Below, piece by piece: positions 26,378 to 35,405 of a stretch of 64,000 nt of DNA; position 1 is the first letter of the stretch; each line of letters begins with the position of its first letter. The stretch is taken from NCBI RefSeq assembly GCF_004364335.1, contig NZ_SOCR01000008.1, forward strand, positions 302,471 through 366,470. The letters run 5' to 3'. The notes beneath the pieces were generated by a model, which was not told the DNA's origin, searched no databases, and worked only from the letters and a program-made list of their open reading frames with translations. This DNA comes from Pseudomonas graminis. Its GTDB lineage: Bacteria; Pseudomonadota; Gammaproteobacteria; Pseudomonadales; Pseudomonadaceae. Both the position numbers and the translations under genes were made by a program.

Positions 26378-27658
26378 TCAGGCGATTTCAGCGAAGCATT
26401 CTTCGATGATCTTCAGGCCTTTGTCCAACTGCTCGTCCGGCGAGGTCAGCGGGACCAGCACGCGCAACACGTTGCCGTAGGTGCCGCAGGACAGCAGGAT
26501 CAGCCCCTTGTCCCGGGCCTTTGCGATCACTTGCGCGACGGCAGCGGCGTTCGGCTTGTGGGTGTCGCCATTCTCGAAGCACTCGACGGCGATCATGGCG
26601 CCCAGCGCGCGGACTTCGCCGATGACCGGGTACTTGGCCTGGATGGCGCGCAGGCCAGTGACCAGACGCTCGCCAACGGCTTTGCAACGATCCAGCAGGT
26701 GCTCTTCTTCGAACACTTCCATGACCGCCAACGCCGCCGCACACGCGATCGGGCTGCCGGCATACGTGCCGCCCAGGCCGCCCGGCGCGATAGCGTCCAT
26801 GTATTCAGCCTTGCCGCACACACCGGCCAGCGGGAAACCACCGGCGATGGATTTGGCGAAGGTGGTCAGGTCGGCGCTTACGCCCATCTGTTCCATGGCG
26901 AAGAAGGTGCCAGTACGGCCAGCGCCGGTCTGCACTTCGTCAGCGATCAGCAGAATGCCGTGCTTGTCACACAGCTCACGCAGACGCGCCATGAACGCCT
27001 TCGGCGCGACGTAGAAACCGCCCTCGCCCTGCACCGGCTCGATGATGATCGCGGCGATGTCTTTCGGCTCAGCGTCGTTCTTGAAGATGCGCTCGATGCT
27101 GGCGATCGAATCGTCAACGCTGACACCGTGCAGCTCGTTCGGGTAGATGGCGCGGAAGATACCGCCCGGCATCAGGCCCATGCCGGCCGAGTAAGGCACG
27201 ACTTTACCGGTCAGACCCAGGGTCATCATGGTGCGGCCGTGGTAAGCACCGGTGAAGGCGATGACGCCCGCACGGCCTGTCGCGGCGCGGGCGATCTTGA
27301 CGGCGTTTTCAACCGCTTCGGAACCGGTGGTGACCAGCAGGGTTTTCTTGGCGAAATCGCCCGGCACCTTGGCGTTGACCTTCTCGCACAGCTCGACGTA
27401 AGGCTCGTACGCCAGCACCTGGAAGCAAGTGTGGGTCAGCTTGGTCAGTTGCTCTTGCACGGCCGCGATGATTTTCGGGTGCAGGTGACCGGTGTTCAGT
27501 ACCGCAATGCCGCCCGCGAAGTCGATGAACTCGTTGCCTTCGACGTCGGTGACGGTGGCGTTCTTCGCGGATTCAGCAAAGATCGGGTGAATTTGACCAA
27601 CGCCGCGTGGGACAGCAGCTTCGCGGCGTTTCATCAGGGATGCGTTAGTTTTGCTCAT
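26378..27658 (-). CDS. gabT: 4-aminobutyrate aminotransferase GabT
   Basis: A 426-residue class III PLP aminotransferase that converts GABA and 2-oxoglutarate to succinic semialdehyde and glutamate. The PLP lysine is in TFAKSIAGGFPL, the aspartate in LLIADEVQTGAGRTG, and phosphate-binding residues in TTGSEAVENAVK. Two adjacent ATGs are possible; I use the second, with AGGAA at a better distance. It follows gabD by about 190 bases on the same strand. Confidence 0.95.
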   Translation of the reverse strand: MSKTNASLMKRREAAVPRGVGQIHPIFAESAKNATVTDVEGNEFIDFAGGIAVLNTGHLHPKIIAAVQEQLTKLTHTCFQVLAYEPYVELCEKVNAKVPGDFAKKTLLVTTGSEAVENAVKIARAATGRAGVIAFTGAYHGRTMMTLGLTGKVVPYSAGMGLMPGGIFRAIYPNELHGVSVDDSIASIERIFKNDAEPKDIAAIIIEPVQGEGGFYVAPKAFMARLRELCDKHGILLIADEVQTGAGRTGTFFAMEQMGVSADLTTFAKSIAGGFPLAGVCGKAEYMDAIAPGGLGGTYAGSPIACAAALAVMEVFEEEHLLDRCKAVGERLVTGLRAIQAKYPVIGEVRALGAMIAVECFENGDTHKPNAAAVAQVIAKARDKGLILLSCGTYGNVLRVLVPLTSPDEQLDKGLKIIEECFAEIA

Positions 27659-27852
27659 CATTTCCTCATTCGCCGCTCATCGGGCGGCGCGGTTCAAGGA
27701 TCAAGCAGCGGGGGTCAACAGCGACAGCATACGATGATCGACTGTCGCGGCCTCCCGGCCACCAATAGGTTGGTGCCACTGAAACCTGCGAAACGGCGCT
27801 CTCGCGTCCCGCAGGTTGTCGAACAGTTACTTCACTCTGCCACTCAACGGGT

Positions 27853-29295
27853 TTAGATGCTGAGGCAGAGGTATTTGATTTCCAGATAATCTTCGATGCC
27901 GTACTTGGAGCCTTCACGGCCAAGACCGGATGCTTTGACGCCACCGAACGGCGCCACTTCGTTGGAGATCAGGCCGGTGTTGATGCCCACCATGCCGTAC
28001 TCCAGCGCTTCAGCCACACGGAACACGCGGCTCAGGTTCTGCGCATAGAAATACGACGCCAGCCCGAACTCGGTGTCGTTGGCCATGGCGATCACTTCGG
28101 CTTCATCTTTGAAGCGGAACAGCGGTGCCAGCGGACCGAAGGTTTCTTCCTTGGCCACGGCTGCGTTTTTCGGCACGTTGACGAGGATAGTCGGTTCGAA
28201 GAAGTTGCCTTCCAGGCTGTTGCCGCCGCTCAGCACTTTCGCGCCTTTGCTCAAGGCGTCAGCGATGTGTTCTTTTACCTTGGCCACGGCTTTTTCGTCG
28301 ATCAACGGACCCGTGGTCACGCCGTCGGCCAAGCCATCACCCACTTTCAGCTTGGCGACGGCAACCTGCAGCTTCTCGGCGAAGGCGTCGTAGACAGCGT
28401 CCTGCACGTAGATGCGGTTGGCGCAAACGCACGTCTGGCCGTTGTTGCGGTACTTGGAAATGATCGCGCCTTCAACGGCCTTATCCAGGTCAGCGTCGTC
28501 GAACACGATGAACGGCGCGTTGCCACCCAGCTCCAGCGAGACCTTCTTGATGTCGTGGGCGCATTCAGCCATCAACTGGCGACCGATTTCGGTGGAGCCG
28601 GTGAACGACAGCTTGCGCACGATCGGGTTGCTGGTCAGCTCGCTGCCGATATCGCCGGCGCTGCCGGTCACCACGCTGAACACGCCAGCCGGGATGCCAG
28701 CGCGCTCGGCCAGTTCAGCCAGTGCCAGTGCGGAGTAAGGGGTTTGCGACGCGGGCTTGAGCACCATGGTGCAGCCTGCCGCCAGCGCCGGGCCGGCCTT
28801 GCGGGTGATCATCGCAGCGGGGAAGTTCCACGGCGTGATAGCCGCAGTGACGCCGATTGGCTGCTTGAGGACAATCAGGCGCTTGTCCGGTTGATGGCCC
28901 GGAATCACGTCGCCATAAACGCGCTTGGCCTCTTCAGAGAACCACTCGATAAAGGAAGCAGCGTAAGTGATCTCACCTTTGGCCTCGGCCAGCGGCTTGC
29001 CCTGCTCCAGGGTCATCAGGCGACCGAGGTCGTCCTGGTTTTCAATCATCAGTTCGAACCAGCGACGCAGCTTGGCGCCACGCTCTTTGGCGGTCAGCGC
29101 ACGCCAGGCCGGCAGCGCCTTGTCAGCGGCCTCGATGGCGCGGCGGGTTTCAGCAGCGCCCATCTTCGGCACGGTGCCGAGAATCTCGTTGGTCGACGGG
29201 TTGTTGACCTTGATGGTCTGGCCACTGTCGGCATCCGCCCAGGCGCCATTGATGTACGCCTGCTGGCGGAACAACTTCGAGTCTTTGAGCTGCAT
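27853..29295 (-). CDS. gabD: Succinate-semialdehyde dehydrogenase GabD (NADP+)
   Basis: A 480-residue aldehyde dehydrogenase that completes GABA catabolism by oxidising succinic semialdehyde to succinate. The catalytic cysteine is in NNGQTCVCANR and the general-base glutamate in SLELGGNAPF. The C-terminus EDYLEIKYLCLSI is typical of GabD. AGGAGG lies five bases before ATG 29295. Its place next to tRNA-Arg matches P. aeruginosa PA0265 as I recall it. Confidence 0.95.
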   Translation of the reverse strand: MQLKDSKLFRQQAYINGAWADADSGQTIKVNNPSTNEILGTVPKMGAAETRRAIEAADKALPAWRALTAKERGAKLRRWFELMIENQDDLGRLMTLEQGKPLAEAKGEITYAASFIEWFSEEAKRVYGDVIPGHQPDKRLIVLKQPIGVTAAITPWNFPAAMITRKAGPALAAGCTMVLKPASQTPYSALALAELAERAGIPAGVFSVVTGSAGDIGSELTSNPIVRKLSFTGSTEIGRQLMAECAHDIKKVSLELGGNAPFIVFDDADLDKAVEGAIISKYRNNGQTCVCANRIYVQDAVYDAFAEKLQVAVAKLKVGDGLADGVTTGPLIDEKAVAKVKEHIADALSKGAKVLSGGNSLEGNFFEPTILVNVPKNAAVAKEETFGPLAPLFRFKDEAEVIAMANDTEFGLASYFYAQNLSRVFRVAEALEYGMVGINTGLISNEVAPFGGVKASGLGREGSKYGIEDYLEIKYLCLSI

Positions 29296-29661
29296 TGCGG
29301 CCTCCTGAACAGCACCGCGCGCGGCGGAGCGAATGGTTGTGTGCGGGCGCCTCGACCGAGGCCGCCGCCGGATAATACTGTCGCCGGCCCTGATTGGAGA
29401 ATAGAAGAAAGGCCGGGCGGGGCGTTTGAAATCTCAAACGAATCCTAGGGACAACAGGGGTAAAGGACAATAGTGCGTTCGAAAAAAAGAACGGCTGGGG
29501 CTGGGGGTGGGGATGAATTCGGATCAGCGTAGCGGGGAGTGTGCGGATGCGGTTGTCGTGTGGGGGTGCCTTTGCGGCTTGGCCTGGTCTCACTAAATTG
29601 TTAACGGCCGGTCATCGGCATGGACGCGTGCAGGCCAGATGAGTATTATGGCGCCCGCGTT
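29296..29661. other. Intergenic region between gabD and tRNA-Arg
   Basis: About 365 bases holding the divergent promoters of gabD and the tRNA gene. I see no coding sequence and no clear operator; the polypurine/G-rich stretch near 29490-29515 has no recognised role. Confidence 0.5.
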
Positions 29662-29738
29662 GCACCTGTAGCTCAGCTGGATAGAGTACTGCCCTCCGAA
29701 GGCAGGGGTCATGGGTTCGAATCCCGTCAGGTGCACCA
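29662..29738 (+). tRNA. tRNA-Arg(CCG)
   Basis: A 77-base cloverleaf with acceptor stem GCACCTG/CAGGTGC, D-loop AGCTCAGCTGGATAGAG, anticodon stem-loop CTGCC-CTCCGAA-GGCAG (anticodon CCG), T-loop GGTTCGAATCC and an encoded CCA end. The 3' half of such genes is a common attachment site for tyrosine integrases, which fits the integrase remains that follow. Confidence 0.96.
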
Positions 29739-29904
29739 CCCTCTTCTACCCATTGCGTCGCAAGGGGTCAGCGCTACTCCCCCCACACCTGTTTCAGTCC
29801 TGAATGTCGTTCCCCCGAGGTTTTACACACTGAGGTGTGCTAAGACTGGTCAAAACGGTACCAATCAGGAAGCATGGACCAGTTTTTGGCAAAAGGCCGT
29901 GAAA

Positions 29905-30137
29905 AGCGCAGATCTGCCGTAATGGCTATCCAGCCCAACGAAAAACCTTCGAAACCAAATTCGCCGTCCTAGAATGGGCACGCATGATCGAAAGCGAAAT
30001 CGACCGGGCATTTATTAGCTTCGAGGCTGAACGTACCGCCTTTCATCAGCTCATTGATCGCTACATCTCCGACCTATGCCGCGCGTTCCCGCGCCGTGAG
30101 CTTTGCACCAGACAAACCTCGTGCTTGCCAAACAAAC
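29905..30137 (+). pseudogene. Remnant of a tyrosine-recombinase integrase (N-terminal part)
   Basis: From 29917 one frame reads ICRNGYPAQRKTFETKFAVL and then EWARMIESEIDRAFISFEAE and RTAFHQLIDRYISDL. This is the SAM-like/AP2-type N-terminal region of a phage-type site-specific integrase (family pattern GYP-Q-KTF-TK--A--WAR-IE-EIDRG). An in-frame TGA lies just upstream, the frame ends in unrelated sequence at TAG 30137, and the catalytic domain is gone. It lies 170 bases after tRNA-Arg, so it is debris of an island or prophage that used this tRNA. Confidence 0.75.
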
Positions 30138-30356
30138 GTTAGCGGTTGTGTGCGATGCGGTCTTACACCCAATCCCGCAGCGCCCGCGGACAAAGCACGT
30201 CCGGCACTCGAACGAGTGATCGGGCCAGTTAGCATTTTTCCGTAAAGACTCCGTATGAATTGGCTGTTGGGCATAACGATTACGTCTTTGCTATTTAGCA
30301 ACTCACTGTCCCGCACTACTGTGGCGTCATGCCCTTCAAATTCGTAGGAAGCTCTC

Positions 30357-30473
30357 GTGGAAAGTTCAACTTTAGGCATGATCGTCCTGTCAATGACTGC
30401 GCTTTTTGGCACCGCTGCCTTCTGCTTCGAGCATCTCGCTACCTGCAACGAGAAGGGAAAGAAGTCCAAATAG
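30357..30473 (+). CDS. 38-residue single-pass membrane small protein (unnamed)
   Basis: GTG start with AGGAAG six bases upstream; the product begins MESSTLGMIVLSMTALFGTA and ends with a basic tail (EKGKKSK). One hydrophobic helix spans about residues 8-24, with three cysteines. A strong terminator starts 28 bases after the stop, so start signal, frame and terminator together look like a small independent gene. I do not recognise a family. It lies between the integrase remnant and kdp. Confidence 0.5.
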   Translation: MESSTLGMIVLSMTALFGTAAFCFEHLATCNEKGKKSK

Positions 30474-30501
30474 GCGGCATCAATTGGACCCCCGTTTTTC
30501 A

Positions 30502-30534
30502 AGGGATAGCCGGGCGGCCGGCTATCCCTTTTTT
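30502..30534 (+). terminator. Rho-independent terminator before kdp
   Basis: AGGGATAGCCG-GGCGG-CCGGCTATCCC followed by TTTTTT. It terminates the small gene at 30357-30473 and insulates the kdp operon from upstream transcription. Confidence 0.85.
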
Positions 30535-30664
30535 ACGCCCGGCCCAACCTCATCTTTATACCGTCTTAATACCGCCCGCCGTAATCAGTGCCCGAGCTTG
30601 ATACCCCTGAGATTAACCTCTTTGCGTCCGCAATTTCGGCGTACTCATTCAGGGGTTCTACACC

Positions 30665-30763
30665 GTGCTCACACTCACGTTCATCTATATCGCCAGCGGC
30701 TTATGTGCCGTGGGGCTGTTCGTTTATTTGGGCTATGCCCTTATTCGCGCAGAAAAATTCTAG
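30665..30763 (+). CDS. kdpF: Potassium-transporting ATPase small subunit KdpF
   Basis: A 32-residue single-pass membrane peptide from GTG 30665. Its C-terminal part GLFVYLGYALIRAEKF matches the KdpF pattern (in E. coli the peptide ends YLVYALINAEAF). CAGGGG precedes the start. KdpF stabilises the KdpABC complex. It is the first gene of the operon. Confidence 0.8.
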   Translation: MLTLTFIYIASGLCAVGLFVYLGYALIRAEKF

Positions 30764-30773
30764 GGAGTTCGCC

Positions 30774-30857
30774 ATGTACGACGTGATGTTCATTGGCATC
30801 TCCCTGGTGTTTTTTGTTGCGACTGCCATGGCCATTGTCGCCATGGGCAAGATTTGA
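30774..30857 (+). CDS. 27-residue membrane micropeptide between kdpF and kdpA (unnamed)
   Basis: ATG 30774 with GGGAG seven bases upstream encodes MYDVMFIGISLVFFVATAMA and then IVAMGKI, a single hydrophobic helix. It lies 10 bases after kdpF and 13 before kdpA, so it is probably translated from the operon. It does not carry the KdpF C-terminal motif; it could be a second small subunit or a translational leader for kdpA. Confidence 0.55.
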   Translation: MYDVMFIGISLVFFVATAMAIVAMGKI

Positions 30858-30870
30858 ACGGAGCCACGAC

Positions 30871-32577
30871 ATGTTAAGCACTGTGCTGGAATTTGCGCTG
30901 ATCCTGGGGTTGATGACGGGGCTCGCCGTATTGATGGGCAAATGGCTGACCCGGGTGTTCACCGGGACGCGCCATGCGTTGCCGGAACGTTGTACCTATC
31001 GCCTGCTGGGCATCGACCCGCTGGAAACCATGGGCTGGGCGCGCTATGGCTCGGCGCTGCTGTTATCGAACGCGGCGATGATGCTGCTTGGCTACATCAT
31101 CCTGCGGATGCAGGCCGTCATGCCGATCAACCCCTTGGGGTTGGTCGCTCAAACCCCGGATTTGGCGTTCAACACCGCCGCTTCTTTCATTACCAACACC
31201 AACTGGCAGGCGTACTCGGGCGAAACCAGCCTGTCGAACTTTAGCCAGATGGCGGTGATCACGTTTCTGATGTTTGTCGGCGCGACTTCCGGCGTGGTCG
31301 CCGCTGCCGGTTTCATCCGAGGCTTGAGCCGCTCAAGCTCCGCGGATATCGGCAACTTCTGGGTCGACTTCACACGCATTTTGTACCGCGTGATGCTGCC
31401 ACTGTGCGTGACTATGGCCCTGGTATACGTGTGGCAAGGCATGCCGCAGACTTTTGCGTCCCAGGCACTGGCGACAACGCTTGAAGGCGCGCAACAACAG
31501 TTGATTGTCGGTGCGGTGGCGAGCTTTGAGTCGATCAAGCATATCGGCACGAACGGCGGCGGATTCTTCAGCATGAACGCCGCTCACCCGTTCGAAAACC
31601 CCACACCGCTGACCAACGCGCTGCATATCCTCAGCATGCTGCTGATCCCTTCGGCTCTGACTTACACCTTCGGCAGCATGCTGCTGCAACGCCGTCAGGG
31701 CTGGGTGTTTTTCGGCACCTTTCTGGTGATGTTCATCGGTTTCCTCGCGCTGGTGTATGGCGCGGAGCAAAACGGTAATCCCCTGCTGACCCAGGCAGGC
31801 GCCAACCAGGCGCTGTCCATCGAGCAAAGCGGCGGCAACATGGAAGGCAAGGAGCTGCGTTTCGGCATCGCCGACAGCAGCCTGTTTATCGCCACCACTA
31901 CCGCGGCGACCACCGGATCGGTCAACGCGATGCACGACTCGTTGACCCCCATGGGCGGCTTCGTGCCCCTGGCGCAGATGATGCTCAACTGTGTGTTTGG
32001 CGGCGACGGCGTGGGCTTTATCAACTTGATCCAGTACGCGCTGCTGACGGTGTTCCTGGTCGGCATGATGATCGGCCGCAGCCCGGAATTCCTCGGCAAG
32101 AAAGTCGAGGCCGGGGAAATCAAACTGGTGATGCTCTCAGTGCTCGCGCACCCCATCAGCATCCTCGGCTTCACCGCTCTCGCCGCGCTGTGGCCCGACA
32201 CCATGGCGAGCCTCAACAACCTCGGCCCCCATGGGTTCAGCGAGGTCCTGTACGCCTACACCTCGGGCACCGCCAACAACGGCTCGGCGTTTGCCGGGCT
32301 GAACGCCAACACGCCGTTTTTCAATACCACCATTGGTCTCGCGATGCTGGTCGGGCGCTTCTTCACCATGCTGCCGATGCTGGCCGTGGCCGGATCCCTG
32401 GCGATGAAAAAGACCGTTCCAGCCGGTGCCGGCACCATTCCCACGGCGACGCCGCTGTTCATGGTGCTGGTGGTGTTTGTGGTGTTGGTGGTCGGCGGTC
32501 TGACCTTCCTGCCGGCGCTCGCGCTCGGCCCGCTGGTGGAGCAACTGCAGTTGCTGTCCGGCCAGACGTACAACTAA
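30871..32577 (+). CDS. kdpA: Potassium-transporting ATPase subunit KdpA
   Basis: A 568-residue, ten-helix membrane protein that forms the K+-selective channel of the Kdp pump. Selectivity-filter-like repeats are visible (NTAASFITNTNWQ, GTNGGGFF, TATTAATTGSVNAM-like and SGTANNGSAFAG). I start at ATG 30871 (MLSTVLEFALIL) with ACGGAG upstream; the longer frame overlaps the small upstream ORF. The next gene is kdpC rather than kdpB. Confidence 0.95.
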   Translation: MLSTVLEFALILGLMTGLAVLMGKWLTRVFTGTRHALPERCTYRLLGIDPLETMGWARYGSALLLSNAAMMLLGYIILRMQAVMPINPLGLVAQTPDLAFNTAASFITNTNWQAYSGETSLSNFSQMAVITFLMFVGATSGVVAAAGFIRGLSRSSSADIGNFWVDFTRILYRVMLPLCVTMALVYVWQGMPQTFASQALATTLEGAQQQLIVGAVASFESIKHIGTNGGGFFSMNAAHPFENPTPLTNALHILSMLLIPSALTYTFGSMLLQRRQGWVFFGTFLVMFIGFLALVYGAEQNGNPLLTQAGANQALSIEQSGGNMEGKELRFGIADSSLFIATTTAATTGSVNAMHDSLTPMGGFVPLAQMMLNCVFGGDGVGFINLIQYALLTVFLVGMMIGRSPEFLGKKVEAGEIKLVMLSVLAHPISILGFTALAALWPDTMASLNNLGPHGFSEVLYAYTSGTANNGSAFAGLNANTPFFNTTIGLAMLVGRFFTMLPMLAVAGSLAMKKTVPAGAGTIPTATPLFMVLVVFVVLVVGGLTFLPALALGPLVEQLQLLSGQTYN

Positions 32578-32587
32578 GGACACGTTG

Positions 32588-33247
32588 ATGACGACTCAAT
32601 CGATATTCAAAGGGCTGTTGCGCCCGGTGTTGGTTTCGGCGGTGTTTTTCATGGCACTGACCGGCCTCGCGTACCCGATCTTCACCACCTTTGCAGCGCA
32701 GTTGCTGTTCCCGTTCCAGGCCCAGGGCTCGCTGATTGAACGCGAAGGACGGGTGATCGGCTCGACGTTGATCGGCCAGCACTTCACCAAGCCCGAATAC
32801 TTCCACGGTCGCCCGAGCATGACCCTCGGCGCCGACCCGCAGGATCCGGGCAAAAGCGTGTCGCAGCCCTACAACTCAGGCTCCAGCGGCGCCAGCAACC
32901 TGGGCCCGACCAGCCAGAAACTGATGGACCAGGTCGCTGCCAGGGTTAAAGCGTATCGCCAGGACAACGGCCTCGCCGCCAACGCCCAGGTGCCGGTGGA
33001 CGCGGTCACCGCATCCGCCTCGGGCCTGGACCCGCATATTTCGGTGGCCAACGCGCGCATTCAGTTGGCCCGGGTGGCCCGCTTGCGACAGATGCCTGAA
33101 GCCGAACTGCTACAGCTGGTGAACGAACACACCGCCGCCCGTACCCTCGATTTGCTCGGCGAACCGCGGGTCAATGTGCTGCAACTCAACCTCGCGCTGG
33201 ACGCACTCCTTGCGTCGCGTCAGCCCTCCGTTGCAGCCAGTGAGTAA
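32588..33247 (+). CDS. kdpC: Potassium-transporting ATPase subunit KdpC
   Basis: A 219-residue protein with one N-terminal membrane helix and a periplasmic domain. Family motifs include GSTLIGQHFTKPEYFHGRPS, SGASNLGPTS and DAVTASASGLDPHIS. The start is ATG 32588 with AAGGA upstream. It is normally encoded after kdpB; here it lies between kdpA and kdpB. Its C-terminal tail (about 20 residues, Gln/Ser/Ala rich) is slightly longer than in E. coli KdpC. Confidence 0.95.
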   Translation: MTTQSIFKGLLRPVLVSAVFFMALTGLAYPIFTTFAAQLLFPFQAQGSLIEREGRVIGSTLIGQHFTKPEYFHGRPSMTLGADPQDPGKSVSQPYNSGSSGASNLGPTSQKLMDQVAARVKAYRQDNGLAANAQVPVDAVTASASGLDPHISVANARIQLARVARLRQMPEAELLQLVNEHTAARTLDLLGEPRVNVLQLNLALDALLASRQPSVAASE

Positions 33248-33257
33248 GAGATTCCCC

Positions 33258-35330
33258 ATGATCAAGAATGCTCGTTTACCTCTGTTTGATCGCACCATCG
33301 TTCTCACTGCCTGCGGGGATGCGTTGAAGAAACTGATGCCCCAGGCCCAGTGGAAAAACCCGGTGATGTTCGTGGTGTACCTGGGCAGCATCCTCACCAC
33401 GCTCCTGTGGCTGCAGTCCCTCGGTGGAAAGGGAGAAGCCCCCAGTGGCTTTATTCTCAGTATCTGCCTGTGGCTGTGGTTCACCGTGTTGTTCGCCAAC
33501 TTTGCCGAAGCCCTGGCCGAAGGCCGCAGCCGCGCCCAGGCGGCCAGCCTGCGGGGCATGAAGCGCAAGACACTGGCCAAGCTGCTGCAAGAACCCCGGC
33601 ACGGCAGCACCTGGTTGCCGCTGGAAGCCAGTTTGCTGTGCAAGGACAATGTGGTACTGATCGAAGCCGGCGACCTTGTGCCGCTGGATGGCGTGGTCAT
33701 CGAAGGCGTGGCCTCGGTGGATGAAAGTGCAATCACCGGCGAATCCGCCCCCGTGATTCGTGAAGCCGGCGGCGACTTTTCGTCGGTCACCGGTGGCACG
33801 CGGGTGCTGTCGGATTGGCTGGTCGTGCGCATCAGCGTCAACCCCGGTGAGTCGTTCCTCGACCGCATGATCTCCATGGTCGAATCCGCAAAGCGCCAGA
33901 AAACGCCCAACGAAGTCGCGCTGACCATTTTACTGGTGGGCCTGACTTTGTTGTTCCTGCTGGTCATCGCGACGCTGAGCCCTTACTCGATCTTTGCCGT
34001 GGCCATGAGTGGCAGCGGCAGTGTGGTCAGCGCCACGGTTCTGGTGGCGTTGCTGGTGTGCCTGATTCCCACCACCATTGGCGGCCTGCTGTCGGCCATC
34101 GGCGTGGCGGGGATGAGCCGCATGATGTCGGCCAATGTAATCGCCACGTCTGGCCGTGCGGTGGAGGCGGCCGGTGATATCGACGTATTGCTGCTGGACA
34201 AGACCGGCACCATCACCTTGGGCAACCGACAGGCGAGCAGTTTCCTGCCGGCACCTGGCGTCAAGGAAGCCGAACTGGCCGATGCCGCGCAACTGGCGTC
34301 CCTGGCCGACGAGACCCCGGAAGGCCGCAGTATTGTGGTATTGACCAAGCAGAAATTCGATATCCGCGCGCGAGACATCAACGCACTGGGTGCCAGCTTT
34401 GTGCATTTCACCGCGCAGACCCGCATGAGCGGCGTCGACCTGCCTGGGGGTCGGTGTATTCGCAAGGGCGCGGCGGACGCCATCCGCAGTCACATCGAAG
34501 CCCAGGGCGAGCGGTTTCCGGCCGCCTTGCAGGCCAGGATCGACGAGGTTTCGCGACGTGGCAGCACACCGCTGGTGGTGTCCGACGGCGCCAGGGCTCT
34601 GGGGGTTGTGGAGCTGAAGGACGTGGTCAAGGGCGGTATCAAGGAGCGCTTTGCCGAACTGCGCCGCATGGGCATCAAGACCGTGATGATCACCGGCGAC
34701 AACCGTCTGACTGCCGCGGCAATTGCGGTGGAAGCCGGGGTGGACGACTTCCTCGCCGAAGCGCGCCCGGAAGACAAGCTGCAACTGATCCGCGACTACC
34801 AGGCACAGGGCAAACTCGTGGCCATGACCGGCGACGGCACCAACGACGCACCGGCACTGGCCCAGGCCGACGTGGCAGTGGCAATGAACAGCGGCACTCA
34901 GGCGGCGAAAGAGGCCGGCAACATGGTGGACCTGGACAGCAACCCGACCAAGTTGATCGAAGTGGTCGAGGTGGGTAAACAAATGCTGATGACCCGTGGC
35001 GCGCTCACGACCTTCAGCGTGGCGAACGATGTGGCGAAGTATTTCGCGATTATCCCGGCGGCGTTTGTCGCGACCTATCCACAGCTCGGCGCGTTGAACG
35101 TGATGCATTTGGCCAGCCCTAACTCGGCGATTCTCAGTGCGGTGATTTTCAACGCATTGATCATTGTTGCGTTGATTCCTTTGGCTTTGCGCGGTGTGAC
35201 TTACCGTGCCATTGGTGCTGCCGCACTGCTGAATCGCAACCTGCTGATCTATGGTCTGGGCGGGGTGCTCGTACCGTTTGCCGGGATCAAGCTGATCGAC
35301 ATGGTGCTGAGCGGGTTGGGTCTCGTGTAG
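33258..35330 (+). CDS. kdpB: Potassium-transporting P-type ATPase subunit KdpB
   Basis: A 690-residue P-type ATPase, the catalytic subunit of the Kdp pump. The phosphorylation motif is LLLDKTGTIT, the dephosphorylation motif TGES is in DESAITGESAPV, and the hinge is MTGDGTNDAPALAQADVAVA. The start ATG 33258 (MIKNARLPLFDRT) follows kdpC by 10 bases. Length and domains are normal. Its position after kdpC, not before it, is the unusual feature. Confidence 0.95.
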   Translation: MIKNARLPLFDRTIVLTACGDALKKLMPQAQWKNPVMFVVYLGSILTTLLWLQSLGGKGEAPSGFILSICLWLWFTVLFANFAEALAEGRSRAQAASLRGMKRKTLAKLLQEPRHGSTWLPLEASLLCKDNVVLIEAGDLVPLDGVVIEGVASVDESAITGESAPVIREAGGDFSSVTGGTRVLSDWLVVRISVNPGESFLDRMISMVESAKRQKTPNEVALTILLVGLTLLFLLVIATLSPYSIFAVAMSGSGSVVSATVLVALLVCLIPTTIGGLLSAIGVAGMSRMMSANVIATSGRAVEAAGDIDVLLLDKTGTITLGNRQASSFLPAPGVKEAELADAAQLASLADETPEGRSIVVLTKQKFDIRARDINALGASFVHFTAQTRMSGVDLPGGRCIRKGAADAIRSHIEAQGERFPAALQARIDEVSRRGSTPLVVSDGARALGVVELKDVVKGGIKERFAELRRMGIKTVMITGDNRLTAAAIAVEAGVDDFLAEARPEDKLQLIRDYQAQGKLVAMTGDGTNDAPALAQADVAVAMNSGTQAAKEAGNMVDLDSNPTKLIEVVEVGKQMLMTRGALTTFSVANDVAKYFAIIPAAFVATYPQLGALNVMHLASPNSAILSAVIFNALIIVALIPLALRGVTYRAIGAAALLNRNLLIYGLGGVLVPFAGIKLIDMVLSGLGLV

Positions 35331-35405
35331 CACCGTCCACCCATGAGGGAGCGGCGATGTAACGCCACTCCCTCACTTGAAACAGCGGCACTCATCAGGA
35401 TTTAT

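Noticed and set aside
30074..30502. 142-residue minus-strand open frame after tRNA-Arg
   Set aside because: It overlaps the integrase remnant and the small plus-strand gene, has no clear ribosome site and no recognisable motif. I keep a small possibility that it is real.
33930..35333. 467-residue minus-strand open frame
   Set aside because: Antisense to kdpB, His/Gln/Arg-rich composition typical of shadow frames in this GC range.
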